Of a stretch of 64,000 nucleotides of DNA, positions 17,838-27,023 are shown one piece after another. The DNA lies in the NCBI GenBank assembly GCA_963663495.1, contig OY760427.1:3348001-3412000 (forward strand), read 5' to 3'. A program made the translations under genes and the position numbers. Under the pieces are notes generated by a model that saw only the letters and a program-made list of their open reading frames with translations, was not told the origin of the DNA and did no database searches. This DNA comes from G963663495 sp963663495 (GTDB taxonomy: Bacteria; Bacteroidota; Rhodothermia; Rhodothermales; Bin80). Each line of letters begins with the position of its first letter. Positions within the stretch are counted from its first letter, which is position 1.

Positions 17838-18062
17838 GCGTCGGTGTGGCGGATGATTACCGCAAAAATGGGGCCCGCAAGCCTATCAAGTACCTCGGTT
17901 GCTTTCAGACGCATCATATAACTCTCCACCGTTGAAAGCGGCATCCAATGAGATAATGACCTTGTCGGCAACATGACGGCGCAATGCGTTGAATGAAACC
18001 GTTGCGTTGTTCACCGGGCACGGTGTGCCCCTCCCAATTCCGCCCCCAACATGTTGACCATC

Positions 18063-18236
18063 TTACCGCATATGGCGATAAGGGGCAGCAAGGAGGTCAG
18101 ACCCACTGCGCTCGCGAGCATCCAAAAAGCGAAACTCCTCGCACACAATGCGACCGACTGCGGTGCGGCTCTTATCACCCTGTGCCTCTAGAATCGGCTG
18201 CAAGTCCGGTTCTGGGCGGCGAAACGTGGTAAGCAT
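18063..18236 (-). pseudogene. Fragment resembling a transposase-associated N-terminal domain
   Basis: A 57-aa frame, MLTTFRRPEPDLQPILEAQGD..., containing SRTAVGRIVCEEFRFLDARE. The pattern (small-residue-rich R-A-R-VCE-F-F-DARG) recalls the N-terminal DNA-binding region (DUF4338-like) of some transposases. It is short and surrounded by non-coding decay; the stretch 17838-18481 otherwise shows nothing I recognise. Confidence 0.3.
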
Positions 18237-18481
18237 TGATGCTGCACCCGCATGCCGGTAAACGAACCGACAATCAGTCCACTGTTAAGAGGCTGTTTGC
18301 CTAGTCGGCAGAGGTAGTCTGTCCATCGTTGAGAGAGCCAAGAACGTTGCGCGCCTTTACCGCCCTAAAGGGGCATTGGATTTCCGGGATGGCGATCGCC
18401 ACTGAGTCGTTCCATCCAACTTCAGAGCACGGACTACCAGCAGGTTTTGCTAACGCCAATTTGTATTGAGAGGGTTGTTGC

Positions 18482-21400
18482 TCACCACCGCACATACCCG
18501 CTGGCGGTCACGCCGTAGCTAACCAGTTGGTACGGCGCAATGTGCTCCATCGCCAATCCGCTCACGCTGAACCCTAACCCCGTGCGCCCCTGCACGCCCG
18601 CTCCTATGCGGTAGTCCCGGCCTCTGTCACGCAGCCCCATACCCACATGTGGCCGCAGCACACTGCGCCTGTGAACACGCGAGCCGTATCCCACCTCCAA
18701 CTCCATCCGACGATCCGATGAATACACCTCCCACGGACGCTCCGCCTGCCACAGCGTCCCCACATGCGTTCGACCCCAGGTCGGCCGCAACTGCGCTCCC
18801 AATCCCTCCATTCCTCCATAGCGTACCATACCCGCATATCCCCACTCACCATATCCATCCTCCTGATGCAACACCAAACGCCTTGACATCACCTCCGCAT
18901 GCAACATCCCCATCCGCACGCGTAATCCTCCGCCTGCCTCCATTCCCATTCCTCTCTCCGCATCCCCGCCGCTGTGCAAAACCGCCGCCTCCACATACGG
19001 CTCCAAGATATCCTGCAACGTCACCGAGCCCTCCAGACCCGCGCGAACACGGCTCACCCCTATCCCTCCATCCATCCCCAGCCAGAAACCGTCCGCCTCG
19101 TACCCCAGCCGCGCGCCCGCCCGGCGTACCAACGTGCCGCCTACGCCCGCTGCCATAAGGCGTATTCCCGTGTCCGCGGCTTCAGCCACTCCCTGTCCTG
19201 CTCCTGCCAACCCCCACACACTGTGCCGCATCCCCCCGTAGCGCACATACGGATACCAGCCCATCATCTGTAATAGCGTCCCTTCCTCCTCCAATGCCTC
19301 GCTGCGCGATACCACCATCCCCATCAGCCAGCGACCTCCCGCACGGTAGTCCGCCCCCAATGATGCCGTCACCACATCCGCTCCCGATACCCCGCCGCTC
19401 TGCAACCTGCTGTACGCACCACGACCCCATACACTCAGCCGCTCTCCGCTTGCCTGCATGCCACAGCCCGACAATAGATGCGACGCCCGTACCCGCTGAC
19501 CGGGAAACGGCCTCGGCATACAACCCACCAATGATCCCTCCATACGCTCCGATACCGCCTCCACTATATGCACCGCCACACTCCGGCCTAATCGCGCACG
19601 GGTTCCCGTATCCTTCGATCCCAACACCACCTCCTCGCGCACCGTTTCATCCCCTAACCTCACCATCAGCGCAAACGCTTCCCCGCTACCTTGCGCGCGC
19701 AGTAACGGCACGCGCACCTCTTTTCTTGTCTCCCCAGGCCCAAACTCCAGTACCCCCTCCATGCGCTCGTAGTCCTCTCCTGCCCATGCCGTACCGTCTA
19801 CCGTACGGTAATTGCCCGTCATCCGCTCTGCCACGGGTGCCAGCAGTCCCACCACAAACACCGCCTCGCTCTGCGACACCGCAATGGCTCGCACCTGCAC
19901 TCCCGGCGCAGTCTCGTCATCCACAATTGTGCCCGTTGCCACTGCCTGCCCGATTTGCGCATTCGTCGGATTCGACAGCGTCACCTCTATCGTCTCATCT
20001 CCTTCCTGCAAGTCGTCGTCTATCAGCGGGATCCTTACTTGCGCCTCTGTACTGCCGGTCTCAAATACCACCAGCCCTTGCGTCGACTCGTAGTCCACAT
20101 CCGATGTCGCCGTGCCTCCTGTCACAGCAAACTGCACCGATACCACCTTCGTGCTACCGAGACTCAGCCGCACCGCCATGACCAACTCCTCCAAACTCTC
20201 TGTCCCTGTACCATCATAGATGCTGACCTCTATAGGATCATCCTTTATCGTCACATTCCCCTCCGCATCCAACACCGCGGCATGCTCTGGAGCACTCAGC
20301 CTTACTACGAATCCCTCATCTTCCTCCACCACATCATCACGCGCTACCGGTACCCATATATCCCTCACCGTCTCGCCCGGAGCAAACACCAGCGTGCCAA
20401 GCGCGCGTGTGTAGTCCGCCCCTGCCTTCGCCGTACCGTCCTGCGTTGCAAACGCCACCCCTACACGTACCGCGCTCGCACCACTCAGCGACACCGCCAG
20501 CTTCGCACGCCCTCCATCCTCTGATACCGTCACATCGCCTATGGAAAGCTGCGGAAGACGATCATTGTCAAGTATCGTCACAATGGTCCGATCGCCTCCG
20601 TCAAGCTGCACCATGAACGCTTCCCTGCCCTCGTGCACTGCATCGTCCCTAGTTGGAACTTGTATTACCGTCCCCGTCTCGCCAGGCTCAATCGTCACCG
20701 ACCTAGCGCTCACCGCCTCGTAGTCCGCTACGGCTGTTGCCGTCACATCACTTGTGCTGTACGAGATCGGGACAGGCTTCGTGCTGACGTTACTCAGACG
20801 CAAGAAAATATTTGCTGAACCCCCTTCCCGCACATACGCCGCAGGCGTGACGCTGACGGTCGGTGCACCATCGTTGTCCACGATGATGACACGACCTATC
20901 GCAGTACCGAGCTCCGCCCCCTGTGCGTCCACCAGCTCTAGCGTGAAAGTCTCTTCTTCCTCGTGCAATGCGTCATCAAGAATCGGTACATTTATCCACG
21001 TCTCCAAGTTACCGCCCGCCTCAAACGAGAGCATATTCGATACTGGCCGCACATAGTCAAGCCCGGCATGGGCCGACTCATCGCGCGTAGTGTAGCGGAC
21101 CATGACAGCCGTTTCATTCTGCCTGTTTAGTCTTACCTGATATCGCGCAGGCCCTGCCCCCTCAACTACTTGGACCGATGAACTGGTCAAACCTACACGG
21201 TATGGCACATCATCATCACGAACATCAACCCTGATACTGCCGGACTGTCCACCGTAGCCACCGCCGCTCGCAACAAGGACTACCTCTCCCGATGCATCTG
21301 CACTGTCCGCATCGTCTAATGCCATCACGGTGACAGATTGGGACATGCCCCAGTTTGCATCTGTGAATGTCAAGCTTAGCGTGCTCGTTGCTGCTCTGCC

Positions 21401-24400
21401 TTGCAGTGCAGCATCCGTGCGAATAGAAACCATCACCTGATCCGTGGGAGCCGCCCCAAGCCGCACCGTAAAGGTCTTGCCTGGTTCCCCCTCGGTCAGC
21501 AGCAATGTCATAGGGCTTACTTCCAGCCCAACCTCGTCATTGTCCAACACCATCACCAATAATTGCTTCTCCACACCATCGTAGCCACCGCCCGCCGCAC
21601 GATGCGCCAGTGTAGCATTTTCATCGTCCGCATCGTCGTCTTCACGCGCACGCGCGGCTACCGTCTGCTCGGTATCCCAATCATCAGCGGTGAATGACAG
21701 TGATGCGTCGCTCACCGCAAGATCCGTATCGTCACTTGCGATCTCCACTGTTACCGTGCCTGATGGCTCCGCTAGTAGCCGAACCGTATACGACGCTTCA
21801 TCCCCTTCCGGTACCGCCAAGCCAGCTGGCGACAGTTTAATTTCTGCTACGTCATTGTCTGGTATGTCTATTTCCACTACCTCTGTCACACCGTTATACT
21901 CACCCCCGGATGCAGATAGAGTAAGCCGTATACTTTCATCCTCTGTATCTTCGTCCTCGTCCGCACGTACTGTCACCGTAACAGGTGTACTCCAATTGTC
22001 TGATGTGAAGCGCAAACTCGTAGGATTCGCCACCAAGTCTGTTTCCGCATCGCCACTGATCCGTACATCCACCGCCTGCGTGGGCTCCGCGAGCAGTTGT
22101 ACCGTGAATTGTTCTTCCGTCCCCTCTGTCACCGAGAGGTATGTGGGCGATACCACCAACCCTGCGGCCGAATCATTGTCCTTCACCGCCACCGTTACAG
22201 CCCCTGTCACTGAGTCATAGTCTCCTCCCGACGCAGTATGCATAAGCGTGGCACTGTCGTCGTCCTTGTCTGCGTCTTCTGCCGCCTCCACTGTTACTGT
22301 CTGTTCGGTATCCCAGTCGGTGATAGTGAACTTCAGGGGAGTTTGGCTCGGGGTTACACCGGGATTGTCGCTCTCAATAGTTACCGTTACCGTACCGGTC
22401 GGCATTGTCTCCAGATTCACGCGGTACGTACGGGACGCTCCCTCAAGCACGGTTAAAGCTGTCGGCGCGGTACGCAACCCGCGGGTATCATCGTCGGCTA
22501 CCTTTACCGTAGCCTCATCATCCGGAGAGTCAGACACGACGTATCCCATACCCATCTGCAATGTGGCCGTTATTGTGCCATCGGATTCGTCAACTTCATC
22601 CTGCACGGTTGCCACCGTATAGTTGTTCGTGCCACTTGTGCCTATCTCTATGGTTTTCGAACCCAGCTCACCGGCAGCTGCAAAATCTCCTGTCTGTGCG
22701 ACCGTAAGATTCAAGGTTAAGGTAGTAGCCGGAGCCTGGACCGCACTGACGGTAAACATTGCGGTCCCTCCCTCCGTCACCGCGTTTCCACCTGTAATCG
22801 AAACCATCGGTGAATCGTCATCCTGAACAACCACAGTGCCCACGTTATCTGGATCATCAGCCGGAACATACCTTGAGCCCGACTGAACCTCAACGATTAC
22901 CGCGCCATCCGGCTCGTCAGAATCATCATTAACGGTTGGCACCGTGTAGTCTGCCGTTCCGCTCGTGCTTATCTCCACCGTTTTAGAGCCCAGTTCGCCG
23001 ATTCCTACAAAATCTCCATCCTGCGCGACATTCAGGCTTACCGTCAGTGAAGTAGCCGGAGCCGGAGCCACCTTGACGGTGAATGTTGCATGGCCTCCTT
23101 CCGTGACCGCGATTCCACCTGTAACCGAAACGACCAGTACATCATTATCTTGCACGACCACGCTGCCAACATCATCCGGGGCATCAGCCGGGTCATACCC
23201 GCTGCCGGTCTCCACCGTTATTCTTACCGTACCGTCGCTTTCGTTTACTTCATCATCGACAGTTGCGACCGTGTAGGGTGCAGTGCCGCTCGTACCTATC
23301 GCCACGGTTTTTGTACCCAGATCGCCTGTAGCAACAAACTCCCCTGACTGTGCGACCGTAAGATTTACGGTCAGTGAAGTAGCCGGAGCCGGAGCCGCTT
23401 TGATCGTGAATGTTGCCGTCTCTCCCTCCGTCACCGTGTCTCCACCTGCAATCGAAATCACAGGAGTATCGTCATTGAGAATCGTACCTACAGCCGATGT
23501 CGTAAGCTCTGAATGTGTCAGACTCGCAAAGGTTACTTGAAATGTCTCATCATTCTCCACAATGGAATCATCGGTCACCGTTACCGAAATCGTTTTCTCC
23601 TCATCCTGGGTAAACAGGATCTCCGTTTCGGGTACCGCAACGTAGTCCGATCCGGCCACAGCCGTCACGTCGGTCGTCTCATACATAACGCGAATATCGG
23701 CCCCCTGATGATAATCCAGCTTTACACCGAAGTCAATCACGCCATCGGCCTCATTTGCCGATTGATCCTCAACTGTCAGTATAGGCCTACAGCCGCTCTC
23801 ATCTTTGATTTCTACGGTTGTATAGTCTTCGTACGAGTTATTTGGATCAAATACCGGGGTGGGGAACAATCTGGCAGTCGCGGATGGGGACGTCATCTCC
23901 ACCCTGAAATATTCCTCGGGGCCTTCCCCACTCGAACCTGCCGGGATTTCATCCGCCACAATTTCAATCTCTACAGTCTTTTCTGTCTCGCCAGGGTTAA
24001 ACGTAAGTGTTTCTGACACGGCAATGAAATCCACCCCGACCGTTGCTCCATTTCGAATACCTCGGCGCGTATTGACCCCAACCGTAACCATGTCGGTAGA
24101 GCTGTTCAGAAGGATGACCTGCACCTGCACACTCTCACTGCATTCTTCGACACTATAATCGCTCTCCTTAAACCGGAGATAAGGCAAATCATCGTCAACA
24201 ATGAGAACGTTGAACCCGCCCAGAAGCATGAGTGATGCCGCATCAAAGACTTGCAATGTTATATTTTCATTTTGGTCTTCTATCATGCTATCATCGTATA
24301 CCGTCAACTCAAAGGGTACGGTAACAACTTGTGCGTTCTGAGGAGCTGTTACCGTGAAATTCTCTATCATCTCATAGTCTGCGTTCGCCGGGACCGGCAT

Positions 24401-25384
24401 GTCATTCACAGTTGTACCTTCAGTTGCCGTGCCAACACAACAGGTCACAGACAGCTCTCGATCTTGGATTCCGACATCATTTTCACTTGAGCCGGGTGGA
24501 GCCTCGCGCCCCCTACCGGATGCCGGCATGTTAAGATCATTGGTAGAGTTAGCGACGCCGGAAATCAGACTGAATTGATGCTGAATGCTGTACGGTCCAC
24601 CACCTTCAAGGCAGAGGTGCAAACCTTCGTATTCACGCCCCGGAAGATCACAACCCGCCAACGAGTGCTTTACGCGAGCATTAGTACCTGCAGGTTCGTC
24701 GAACGCGGCAATGGTCCTATCCATGCCAGGTTCATCGGCCCGCATCCTAGTTTCCGCCTTGCGGATCACCTGTGGACTCACCCCCATCAACCCTTCCTGA
24801 TCCCGACCTGAAGGCACCACTCTGATGACATCTGCCCCCAACATGGTGCCGAGCTGCACATCAGCCGCGGCCGCGTCTTTCTGCACAGAACCCGGTGCAA
24901 TTACACTCATGCTCCTTTCTGAAGCAGACAGATCAAGTAGATTCTTTCCTGTACGAAGCCATCCCGAACCAGCATACCTCAGCGCATGATCGGTCGGACC
25001 GGCCGGGGAACTACGACCTGAGACCCATGCAGGCGTAAACGGGAGCCATCCTCCGAGATCTCTACAAAAATTCTTGCCATGTGCCGTAACACCGTCTACT
25101 TCCGGAATGCTGACACACTCCGCACCCAGCGTGTCGGACACCTCCGCATCACCCGGGGACCAGTTCCCCCCTCGATTTCGTAAGCAGCCGTGCGCCACGA
25201 AGCAATGGCGGGATTCCCCGCCCGAGAGCCTACCCCCTTCCCCTGTTTGGCCAAGAGCACTGGACGCAAGCAAACCAGACAATCCACCAAGCAAGAATCC
25301 CAATAAGTAGGTGCAGGCAGCTATTCTCTTGCGGTCCCACCTCCATTCCCCATGGGCTACAATCCGTTGACTTGAATCATACAT
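18482..25384 (-). CDS. Giant Calx-beta repeat protein with C-terminal autotransporter-like beta-barrel (2)
   Basis: The frame is open from 25495, but the ATG at 25384 is preferred: it gives a basic N-region (GEWRWDRKRIA) and hydrophobic core (LLGFLLGGLSGLLASSALGQ). About 2300 aa. The layout matches the protein at 3591-11396: linker, cysteine domain (CLEGGGPYS), about 14 Calx-beta modules and a ~345-aa barrel ending SGYVRW. From the last four or so modules through the barrel the two proteins are nearly identical, while the N-terminal modules differ in number and sequence. A shared barrel with diversified repeats fits surface adhesins that vary by recombination, though that role is inferred. 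The 5' end lies 193 bp from TnpB element C. Confidence 0.8.
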   Translation of the reverse strand: MYDSSQRIVAHGEWRWDRKRIAACTYLLGFLLGGLSGLLASSALGQTGEGGRLSGGESRHCFVAHGCLRNRGGNWSPGDAEVSDTLGAECVSIPEVDGVTAHGKNFCRDLGGWLPFTPAWVSGRSSPAGPTDHALRYAGSGWLRTGKNLLDLSASERSMSVIAPGSVQKDAAAADVQLGTMLGADVIRVVPSGRDQEGLMGVSPQVIRKAETRMRADEPGMDRTIAAFDEPAGTNARVKHSLAGCDLPGREYEGLHLCLEGGGPYSIQHQFSLISGVANSTNDLNMPASGRGREAPPGSSENDVGIQDRELSVTCCVGTATEGTTVNDMPVPANADYEMIENFTVTAPQNAQVVTVPFELTVYDDSMIEDQNENITLQVFDAASLMLLGGFNVLIVDDDLPYLRFKESDYSVEECSESVQVQVILLNSSTDMVTVGVNTRRGIRNGATVGVDFIAVSETLTFNPGETEKTVEIEIVADEIPAGSSGEGPEEYFRVEMTSPSATARLFPTPVFDPNNSYEDYTTVEIKDESGCRPILTVEDQSANEADGVIDFGVKLDYHQGADIRVMYETTDVTAVAGSDYVAVPETEILFTQDEEKTISVTVTDDSIVENDETFQVTFASLTHSELTTSAVGTILNDDTPVISIAGGDTVTEGETATFTIKAAPAPATSLTVNLTVAQSGEFVATGDLGTKTVAIGTSGTAPYTVATVDDEVNESDGTVRITVETGSGYDPADAPDDVGSVVVQDNDVLVVSVTGGIAVTEGGHATFTVKVAPAPATSLTVSLNVAQDGDFVGIGELGSKTVEISTSGTADYTVPTVNDDSDEPDGAVIVEVQSGSRYVPADDPDNVGTVVVQDDDSPMVSITGGNAVTEGGTAMFTVSAVQAPATTLTLNLTVAQTGDFAAAGELGSKTIEIGTSGTNNYTVATVQDEVDESDGTITATLQMGMGYVVSDSPDDEATVKVADDDTRGLRTAPTALTVLEGASRTYRVNLETMPTGTVTVTIESDNPGVTPSQTPLKFTITDWDTEQTVTVEAAEDADKDDDSATLMHTASGGDYDSVTGAVTVAVKDNDSAAGLVVSPTYLSVTEGTEEQFTVQLLAEPTQAVDVRISGDAETDLVANPTSLRFTSDNWSTPVTVTVRADEDEDTEDESIRLTLSASGGEYNGVTEVVEIDIPDNDVAEIKLSPAGLAVPEGDEASYTVRLLAEPSGTVTVEIASDDTDLAVSDASLSFTADDWDTEQTVAARAREDDDADDENATLAHRAAGGGYDGVEKQLLVMVLDNDEVGLEVSPMTLLLTEGEPGKTFTVRLGAAPTDQVMVSIRTDAALQGRAATSTLSLTFTDANWGMSQSVTVMALDDADSADASGEVVLVASGGGYGGQSGSIRVDVRDDDVPYRVGLTSSSVQVVEGAGPARYQVRLNRQNETAVMVRYTTRDESAHAGLDYVRPVSNMLSFEAGGNLETWINVPILDDALHEEEETFTLELVDAQGAELGTAIGRVIIVDNDGAPTVSVTPAAYVREGGSANIFLRLSNVSTKPVPISYSTSDVTATAVADYEAVSARSVTIEPGETGTVIQVPTRDDAVHEGREAFMVQLDGGDRTIVTILDNDRLPQLSIGDVTVSEDGGRAKLAVSLSGASAVRVGVAFATQDGTAKAGADYTRALGTLVFAPGETVRDIWVPVARDDVVEEDEGFVVRLSAPEHAAVLDAEGNVTIKDDPIEVSIYDGTGTESLEELVMAVRLSLGSTKVVSVQFAVTGGTATSDVDYESTQGLVVFETGSTEAQVRIPLIDDDLQEGDETIEVTLSNPTNAQIGQAVATGTIVDDETAPGVQVRAIAVSQSEAVFVVGLLAPVAERMTGNYRTVDGTAWAGEDYERMEGVLEFGPGETRKEVRVPLLRAQGSGEAFALMVRLGDETVREEVVLGSKDTGTRARLGRSVAVHIVEAVSERMEGSLVGCMPRPFPGQRVRASHLLSGCGMQASGERLSVWGRGAYSRLQSGGVSGADVVTASLGADYRAGGRWLMGMVVSRSEALEEEGTLLQMMGWYPYVRYGGMRHSVWGLAGAGQGVAEAADTGIRLMAAGVGGTLVRRAGARLGYEADGFWLGMDGGIGVSRVRAGLEGSVTLQDILEPYVEAAVLHSGGDAERGMGMEAGGGLRVRMGMLHAEVMSRRLVLHQEDGYGEWGYAGMVRYGGMEGLGAQLRPTWGRTHVGTLWQAERPWEVYSSDRRMELEVGYGSRVHRRSVLRPHVGMGLRDRGRDYRIGAGVQGRTGLGFSVSGLAMEHIAPYQLVSYGVTASGYVRW

Positions 25385-25576
25385 CGTTTGCTGCTCGAAA
25401 TTGCAAAGTCGCTGCTCGCAAGAAATTGCGAGAATTTCAAGGAAAGCAGAGCTCCATTCCCACAATATACGCCCGGATCCCCCTCCCGTCGGCACGTGCG
25501 CTTGTCCGTCTGCAACCTTTTACTCGGGAATGATGGCTTAAATCTTGAGTTTCTTGCTGAAGGGAAGGTAAATCAC

Positions 25577-27019
25577 GGGAGTTATATGGCTGAGCGCCAT
25601 GCGTTTTCGCAGGAATTACTTTTTGTGCTTTGGTGGTGCAGACAGGATGGCTTTCGCCAGCTTTTCATAATCGGTTCCCGCTTTTCACGAAAAACTGCAA
25701 TTATTTCAAATAACTCAACACGTGGATACGCATGCTATATACTTTACAAATATTAGGGAGTTATATACCACAGTGCCATGCCCGAAACGGTTAGTGCATA
25801 CCGCAATATCACATACAGGCTGTTGCCTGTTGCCCGGAAGTCGGAGTAACGCCAAGCAACTTGTTTGTGTGGAATGCCATCCTCGCAGAGCAGAGCGAGG
25901 CGTACAGGAAAGCGAAAGAGGCTGGAGAGAAGCCGCCCTCGGTACGCTTCTTCTCGCTGGGGAAGCGGTTCACGGCGCTGCGCCGCACGGTCGAGTGGCT
26001 ACCTGAATACTCCTTTGGTGTCGTTAGATACCCATTGAAATATCAGGCGGATGCATGGAAGGCATTCTTCAAGGAGGGTAAGAGAAGAAGACCGAGATTC
26101 CATTCCAGACGTGGTAGTACGCCTTCGTTCACGATCCCGGATAACGTAAGGGTTCGGGATCGCAAGCTGTATATCCCGAAAGTGGGATATATGGCGCTCC
26201 GCAGGCGGGGAGGCAACCCGTACCCTGATGGTATACCCGTTAAAGCCACGGTAAAGAAGAACGCCGGCAAAGGGTATGCTGTCATCTGCTACAAGATGGA
26301 GGCACCTGTAATAGAGGATACCGGCGGTGCTGTAGGCATTGACCGTAATTGCGGGCAGGTCGCTATGGTCTCCACAGAGGGTGATACAAGCATTATCAGA
26401 CAACCGGATACCAAGCGTCTTGATGCCACGTTGAAGCGGCATCAGCGAAGACTGGCGAGACAGAAGAAAGGCTCCAACCGTCGTAACAGGCGGAAGCATA
26501 GAATCGCCCGCATACAGCGCAAGCGTGCTAACGTCCTCAAGAATGCGAACCACCAGGTAGTGGCAGTACTGCCAAATGCTCCTCAACGGTGATACTGGAG
26601 GACCTGAAGATCAAAGCGATGATACGTTCAACTAAGGGGACGACGGAGAGCTTTGGCACAAACGTCAAACAGAAGTCTGGCCTCAACCGTGAGATACTAC
26701 GAACAGGTTGGGGCCAGCTGGAACAGATGCTGGGCTGTAAGTGCCGCAAGGTGATAAAGGTTACCGCTGCCTATACCAGTCAGCGGTGTTCTGTGTGTGT
26801 GCACACAGAATCGAGTAACCGTAAGACACGGAGCAAATTCACGTGTATGTCCTGTGGCCATGCGAATCATGCAGACCTGAATGCGGCTGCAAACATACTG
26901 GCCCCCGGGATTGGGGCTGCTGCACGGCGAGGGGCGTTCGGGTTACCGACCCCTATGACCCGTGAAATTGATACTAGCGCCTCACTGTGTACAGTTGGTC
27001 ACTCACGTATATAATTCCC
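25577..27019 (+). mobile_element. TnpB element C (1443 bp)
   Basis: Starts GGGAGTTATATGGCTGAG and ends TATATAATTCCC at 27019. The left flank is TAAATCAC (25569-25576). The right flank was interrupted by the IS1634-type element; rejoining across that IS restores TAAATCAT (27020-27023 plus 29379-29382), a 7/8 match to the left flank. The element is therefore older than the IS insertion. Confidence 0.8.
25778..27014 (+). pseudogene. tnpB: tnpB pseudogene, copy C
   Basis: The ATG at 25778 matches the start of copy A, but a small duplication (TTGCCTG near 25822) and loss of about 27 bp near 25861 destroy the N-terminal part. A second frameshift lies at about 26557 (GGTAGTGG in place of GGTAAGTCG). 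RuvC-I, RuvC-II, the zinc ribbon (CSVCVH, with a His-for-Gly change, and CMSCGH) and RuvC-III remain readable in separate frames. The original stop TAA lies within the right terminal repeat at 27012-27014. Confidence 0.85.
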
Positions 27020-27023
27020 TAAA

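Noticed and set aside
19294..20181. 295-aa proline-rich plus-strand frame, with similar ones at 4403-5047
   Set aside because: Antisense shadow of the barrel and last Calx-beta modules; the proline/serine/alanine composition is what an antisense frame of this gene gives.
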